NCBI RefSeq assembly: GCF_000292345.1
Contig: NZ_ALOU01000071.1
Coordinates: 1 to 64,000 of the forward strand
Reading direction: 5' to 3'
Origin: Cupriavidus sp. BIS7
GTDB lineage: Bacteria; Pseudomonadota; Gammaproteobacteria; Burkholderiales; Burkholderiaceae
DNA: 64,000 bases
The notes under the pieces are model-generated. The model made no database searches. It was given only the letters and a program-made list of their open reading frames with translations, and had not been told where the DNA came from. Positions within the stretch are counted from its first letter, which is position 1; every line of letters begins with the position of its first letter. Positions 57,304-64,000 of the stretch are shown here, in pieces. The translations under genes and the position numbers were made by a program.

Positions 57304-59667
57304 TCACTCGATCACATCCAGCTTTGCCACCGAGAGCGCCAGCCACTTGGCGCCATGGCGCTTGAAATCGATGTTGGCGCGCGCATCGGCACCCTCGCCT
57401 TCCAGCGCCTTGATCTTGCCTTCCCCGAACTTGTTGTGGAACACGCTCTGGCCCACGCGGAATCCGGTGGCTGCCGCGCGCTTTTCCTCCGCGTAGGTCT
57501 TGCCGGTATCCATGCCGCCGGTCGGCTTGCCGCCCGTGTACGGCACGTCCTCCGCGCGTTTGAACCAGTCGCGGCCCCACGCGCTTTCCCGCTCCGATGA
57601 CTGGCGCCCGCCGCCGGTACCGTAGGCGCCATAGGCCTGGCCCTGCGGCGTGATCCATTTCAACGACGACTCGGGCAGTTCCTCGAAAAAGCGCGAGCGC
57701 ACGTGATAGCGCATCTGGCCATGCAGCACCCGGCTCTGCGCGAACGACATATAGAGCCGCTCGCGGGCCCGCGTGATGGCCACATACATCAGGCGGCGTT
57801 CTTCCTCCAGGCCATCGGCCTCCATCGCGCTGTTCTCATGGGGGAACAGCCCTTCTTCCAGCCCGGTGATGAACACCACGTTGAACTCGAGCCCCTTGGC
57901 CGCGTGCACGGTCATCATCTGCACGGCGTCCTGTCCGGCCTGGGCCTGGTTGTCGCCGGCTTCCAGCGACGCATGGGTCAGGAACGCCACCAGCGGCGTC
58001 ATCACCACCGGGAGCTGCTCGGGATCGAGAACCTGCTGATCCTGGTCGCCCTGCGCCAGCGCCGGTGCGGCATCGCGATTCACGGGCAGCATGCGCGCGA
58101 GCGCTTCCAGCCCGTAGCCTTCTTCCACCACGAATGCCTGGGCCGCAGTCACCAGTTCCTGCAAGTTCTCGATGCGGTCCTGGCCTTCCTTTTCGGTCTG
58201 GTAGTGCGTGATCAGGCCGCTCGTGTTGGTCACGTACTCGACCGTCTGCGCCAGCGTCATCCGGTTGGTCTCGGCGCGCATCTGTTCGATCAGGCGAATG
58301 AACGCCCCCAGCGAACTGCCCGCCTTGCCCGGAACGTAGGCCACGGCCTCGGCCAGCGAGCAGTTGTACTGGCGCGCCGCGTCCTGCAGCACTTCAAGTG
58401 ATTTCGCGCCAATGCCGCGTGTCGGGAAGTTGACCACGCGGCCAAACGCGGCATCGTTGCGCGGGTTCTCGATCAATTGCAGGTACGCGAGCGCGTGCTT
58501 CACCTCGGCACGCTCGAAGAATCGCAGGCCGCCGTACACGCGATACGGAATGCCCGACGAGAACAGCGCATGCTCGATCACGCGCGATTGCGCGTTGCTG
58601 CGGTACAGGATCGCGATCTCCGCACGCGACATGCCCTGCGCGATCTGGTCGCGGATTTCCTCGACGATCCACGATGCCTCCTGGCCGTCCGAGCCGGCCT
58701 GGAACACGCGCACCTGCTCGCCGTGCCCGGCATCCGTACGCAGGTTCTTGCCAAGCCGCCGTGCGTTGTGCGAGATCAGGTGGTTGGCCGAATCCAGGAT
58801 GTGCCCGTGCGAGCGGTAGTTCTGCTCAAGCTTGATCAGGTGGCGCACGCGGAATTCCTGCTCGAAGTCGCGCATGTTGCCGACGTTCGCGCCACGGAAC
58901 GCGTAGATGCTCTGGTCGTCGTCACCCACCGCGAACACCGCCGCCGCATTGCCCGAGCCATATCCGGCCAGCAGCTTGAGCCACTGGTACTGCAGCACGT
59001 TGGTGTCCTGGAATTCGTCGACGAGGACATGACGGAAGCGATGCTGGTAATGCTGGCGGATCGGGTCGTTGTACCGCAGCAGTTCGTAGCAGCGCAGCAG
59101 CAGTTCGGCGAAGTCCACCACGCCCTCGCGCTGGCACTGCTCGTCGTAGGCGGCGTACAGGTCGACAAAGCGGCGATTGAAGTCGTCGTTGGCCTCCACG
59201 TCGGCCGGACGCAGGCCCTGCTCCTTGGCGTTGTTGATGAAATACTGCAGGTTCTTGGCCGGATACTTCTCGTCGTCGACGTTGAGCGCCTTGAGCAGCC
59301 GCTTGATCGCGGAAAGCTGGTCCTGGGAATCCAGGATCGCAAATGTCTGGGGCAGCCCGGCGTCGCGGAAGTGCGCGCGCAGCATCCGGTTGCACAGGCC
59401 GTGGAACGTGCCGATCCACATGCCTCGCGTATTGATCGGCAGCATCGACGACAGCCGTGTCTGCATCTCCTTGGCGGCCTTGTTCGTAAAGGTCACCGCC
59501 AGGATGCCGGCCGGCGACACGCGGCCGTTCTGGATCAGCCACGCGATCCGCGTGGTCAGCACACGGGTCTTGCCGCTGCCAGCACCGGCCAGGATCAGGG
59601 CCGGCTCGTCAGGTAATGTGACGGCGGCGAGTTGTTCGGCGTTGAGATTGGCGAGCAGGCTGGACAT
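57304..59667 (-). CDS. uvrD: UvrD/PcrA-type DNA helicase
   Basis: A 787-residue superfamily 1A 3'-5' helicase. Motifs in order: Q motif LNAEQLAAVTLP, motif I LILAGAGSGKTRVLT, Ia AVTFTNKAAKEM, II VDEFQDTN, III VGDDDQSIYAFRGA, IV LEQNYRS, V MTVHAAKGLEFNVVFITG, and VI EERRLMYVAITRARERLYM. The C-terminal 60 residues (GFRVGQSVFHNKFGEGKIKALEGE) form a Tudor-like PcrA domain that binds RNA polymerase. The start ATG 59667 is the conserved MSSLLANLNAEQ. It functions in excision repair and in removing stalled polymerase, and is divergent from valS. Confidence 0.96.
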   Translation of the reverse strand: MSSLLANLNAEQLAAVTLPDEPALILAGAGSGKTRVLTTRIAWLIQNGRVSPAGILAVTFTNKAAKEMQTRLSSMLPINTRGMWIGTFHGLCNRMLRAHFRDAGLPQTFAILDSQDQLSAIKRLLKALNVDDEKYPAKNLQYFINNAKEQGLRPADVEANDDFNRRFVDLYAAYDEQCQREGVVDFAELLLRCYELLRYNDPIRQHYQHRFRHVLVDEFQDTNVLQYQWLKLLAGYGSGNAAAVFAVGDDDQSIYAFRGANVGNMRDFEQEFRVRHLIKLEQNYRSHGHILDSANHLISHNARRLGKNLRTDAGHGEQVRVFQAGSDGQEASWIVEEIRDQIAQGMSRAEIAILYRSNAQSRVIEHALFSSGIPYRVYGGLRFFERAEVKHALAYLQLIENPRNDAAFGRVVNFPTRGIGAKSLEVLQDAARQYNCSLAEAVAYVPGKAGSSLGAFIRLIEQMRAETNRMTLAQTVEYVTNTSGLITHYQTEKEGQDRIENLQELVTAAQAFVVEEGYGLEALARMLPVNRDAAPALAQGDQDQQVLDPEQLPVVMTPLVAFLTHASLEAGDNQAQAGQDAVQMMTVHAAKGLEFNVVFITGLEEGLFPHENSAMEADGLEEERRLMYVAITRARERLYMSFAQSRVLHGQMRYHVRSRFFEELPESSLKWITPQGQAYGAYGTGGGRQSSERESAWGRDWFKRAEDVPYTGGKPTGGMDTGKTYAEEKRAAATGFRVGQSVFHNKFGEGKIKALEGEGADARANIDFKRHGAKWLALSVAKLDVIE

Positions 59668-59799
59668 CGGAGCGGGGCCGGAGGGACAGGCCGCAATTAT
59701 ACCGGCGGCCTTCGCCGTTCCCCGCGCCTCGCTTGCCGATACCCGCACCCCGGGCGCCGCTTCCATGGCCCGAAATGCGCACCGGGACCCCGCCTCCCC

Positions 59800-59805
59800 T
59801 ATAAT
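59800..59805 (+). promoter_or_regulatory. -10 element of valS
   Basis: A perfect TATAAT, 84 bases upstream of the valS ATG. The -35 (about 59777–59782) is poor. Confidence 0.55.
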
Positions 59806-59888
59806 TTGACGTTTTCCCGGCCCAACTGCCGCGGCGCGCCGATCCGCCTGCCGGCCAGAGCCCTGACCCGCATACTCGACATCCCAGC

Positions 59889-62756
<2,868 letters not shown>

Positions 62757-62766
62757 TGTGACGCCA

Positions 62767-62801
62767 CGGTTCCGCTCCGACTGCAACGTCGGACGGAACC
62801 G
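62767..62801 (+). other. Strong stem-loop between valS and galU
   Basis: CGGTTCCG (62767–62774) pairs with CGGAACCG (62794–62801) and TCCGAC (62776–62781) with GTCGGA (62788–62793) around TGCAAC. There is no T-run, so it may be an mRNA-stabilising or processing structure rather than a terminator. Confidence 0.5.
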
Positions 62802-62861
62802 GACAGACGGCATCCCTCCCGTACGGCACGGTAATACACCGGATAAACAAGGAAAGCAGAA

Positions 62862-63743
62862 ATGGAAAATCGCGTCACCAAGGCCGTCTTTCCCGTTGCA
62901 GGGCTAGGCACACGATTCCTGCCCGCCACCAAGGCCAGCCCGAAGGAAATGCTGCCGGTGGTCGACAAGCCCCTGATCCAGTACGCCGTGGAAGAAGCCA
63001 TGGCCGCAGGCATCACCGAGATGATCTTCGTTACCGGGCGCTCCAAGCGGGCCATCGAGGATCATTTCGACAAGGCCTACGAACTGGAAGCGGAGCTTGA
63101 GGCCAAGAACAAGCAGGCACTGCTGGACGTGGTGCGTTCGATCAAGCCGGCGAACGTCGAGTGCTACTACGTTCGCCAGCCCGAGGCACTGGGCCTGGGC
63201 CACGCGGTGCTGTGCGCCGCCAAGCTCGTTGGCGATACGCCGTTTGCCGTGATGCTCGCCGATGACCTGCTTGACGGCGGCGATGACCTGCCCGTCATGA
63301 AGCAGATGGTGGATGTCTACAACCACTACAACTGCTCGGTGCTGGGCGTCGAGGAAATCGCGCCGGAGCAGAGCCGTTCGTACGGCGTGATCGATGGCCG
63401 CGAATGGGACGAGCGCGTGATCAAGATGTCGGGCATCGTCGAGAAGCCCGCGCCCGAGAATGCCCCGTCGAACCTTGGCGTGGTGGGCCGCTATATCCTC
63501 ACGCCGCGCATTTTCGACCATATCCGCGAACTGAAGCCGGGTGCCGGCGGTGAAATCCAGCTCACCGACGCAATCCAGTCGATGCTCGACCAGGAACAGG
63601 TGCTGGCTTACCGCTACAAGGGCGTGCGCTTTGACTGCGGCAGCAAGCTTGGCTACCTCAAGGCCACCGTCGAGTTCGCACTCAGGCACCCGGAGGTCCG
63701 CGACGAGTTCAGCGCCTATCTGGCACAGCGCGGCGCCAAGTAA
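62862..63743 (+). CDS. galU: UTP-glucose-1-phosphate uridylyltransferase
   Basis: A 293-residue nucleotidyltransferase making UDP-glucose from UTP and glucose-1-phosphate. Motifs: [38 protein letters not shown] (residues 8–45), the Mg-binding [26 protein letters not shown], and the C-terminal [22 protein letters not shown]-glucose feeds lipopolysaccharide, capsule and trehalose synthesis. It is followed by two terminator hairpins. Confidence 0.97.
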   Translation: MENRVTKAVFPVAGLGTRFLPATKASPKEMLPVVDKPLIQYAVEEAMAAGITEMIFVTGRSKRAIEDHFDKAYELEAELEAKNKQALLDVVRSIKPANVECYYVRQPEALGLGHAVLCAAKLVGDTPFAVMLADDLLDGGDDLPVMKQMVDVYNHYNCSVLGVEEIAPEQSRSYGVIDGREWDERVIKMSGIVEKPAPENAPSNLGVVGRYILTPRIFDHIRELKPGAGGEIQLTDAIQSMLDQEQVLAYRYKGVRFDCGSKLGYLKATVEFALRHPEVRDEFSAYLAQRGAK

Positions 63744-63774
63744 CGACCCGTTCCGCCCGTTCCCGGCGGAAAGC

Positions 63775-63798
63775 AAAACCGCCTCGAAAGAGGCGGTT
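63775..63798 (+). terminator. First hairpin after galU
   Basis: AACCGCCTC pairs with GAGGCGGTT around GAAA (63775–63798), preceded by AAAA. On the minus strand it ends in TTTT, so it probably works in both directions with the next hairpin. Confidence 0.65.
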
Positions 63799-63811
63799 CG
63801 TGCACAACGAG

Positions 63812-63849
63812 AAACCCCACACCACGAGTCGGTGTGGGGTTTTGTTTTT
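63812..63849. terminator. Second, stronger terminator after galU
   Basis: AAACCCCACACC (63812–63823) pairs with GGTGTGGGGTTT (63831–63842) around seven bases, then TTGTTTTT. It serves galU and the converging minus-strand gene. Confidence 0.85.
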
Positions 63850-63853
63850 GGGG

Positions 63854-64000
63854 TCAGAAACTGATTGCCGCGTTGCTGACATCCACGCGCACCTTGTCGC
63901 GATCGAGCAACTTGCCAGCGTGGCGGGCGAAGTCCTGCGCCCAGTCCGGATTGCCGGCGAAGCGGCCCTCGCCTGAAAACTTCGCCACGTTCAGGATCTT
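63854..64000 (-). CDS. 3' end of an unidentified gene (partial)
   Basis: The C-terminal 48 codons of a minus-strand gene that continues beyond the window. It reads KILNVAKFSGEGRFAGNPDW at the window edge, continues with AQDFARHAGKLLDRDKVRVD, and ends NAAISF before TGA. It has no obvious signature; the residues resemble a small alpha/beta domain. The family is not recognised. It converges with galU across the two terminators. Confidence 0.6.
   Translation of the reverse strand, partial: KILNVAKFSGEGRFAGNPDWAQDFARHAGKLLDRDKVRVDVSNAAISF

Overview
The window is a GC-rich chromosomal segment from a beta-proteobacterium of the Burkholderiaceae, most like Cupriavidus or Ralstonia. This rests on gene content and order: the polA–DUF2782–thrB block, the rpsU–yqeY–dnaG–rpoD operon, the dxs–ispA–xseB cluster, paired RhlE helicases, and a BPSS1780-type membrane protein. 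It is inference from remembered synteny, not from a search. Most of the window is core housekeeping DNA, with one small accessory island at about 25.4–28.6 kb.

Layout. 0–3.9 kb: a small GG-leader-like peptide gene, an RhlE-type RNA helicase with a long 5' leader and a Gly/Arg/Asp repeat tail, and a YefM/ParE-like toxin–antitoxin pair. 3.9–6.4 kb: an egtD–egtB-type pair for ergothioneine (or selenoneine) on the minus strand. 6.6–7.6 kb: a manganese (yybP-ykoY) riboswitch and its TerC-family gene. 7.7–9.0 kb: thyA–folA. 9.1–15.4 kb: pmbA, then darP–mog, orn, and htpX-like–rsgA–DUF2007. 15.4–24.3 kb: a CobD-like membrane protein, pirin with a divergent LysR regulator, gluQRS converging on and overlapping a second rhlE, a Tat-exported PhoD phosphatase, and a CoA-transferase. 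24.6–25.2 kb: a GST-like protein.

25.4–28.6 kb is the most unusual part. A 338-residue Cys-containing protein of unknown function is followed by three tandem paralogs of a membrane-anchored protein. Each duplicated paralog is preceded by an orphan 27-codon copy of the 3' end of the 338-residue gene. This is the architecture of an expanding effector/immunity array. The immunity-like copies are also mosaics of one another.

28.8–44 kb: a repeat-containing periplasmic protein and a glycosyltransferase whose frame has no stop before a strong terminator and an antisense tRNA(CAU). Then come the macromolecular synthesis operon (rpsU, yqeY, dnaG, rpoD), an HI0933-type flavoprotein, tsaD, folE2, and the dxs, ispA and xseB genes for isoprenoid precursors and exonuclease VII. 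44–50.7 kb: a Rieske oxygenase, an EamA transporter, sseA, a ZIP metal transporter without a standard start codon, a dienelactone hydrolase, and a type II NADH dehydrogenase. 50.9–64 kb: polA and a LOG-family gene whose nominal start codons overlap head to head, DUF2782, thrB, a BPSS1780-like protein, uvrD/pcrA, valS, galU, and the 3' end of an unidentified gene.

Intergenic space holds many perfect hairpins. Most are bidirectional terminators, but a CTCTCCC palindrome family, a 112-bp imperfect palindrome and a 13-bp inverted repeat before the Rieske gene are less easily explained. Everything here was read by eye; family names are from memory of motifs and were not searched.
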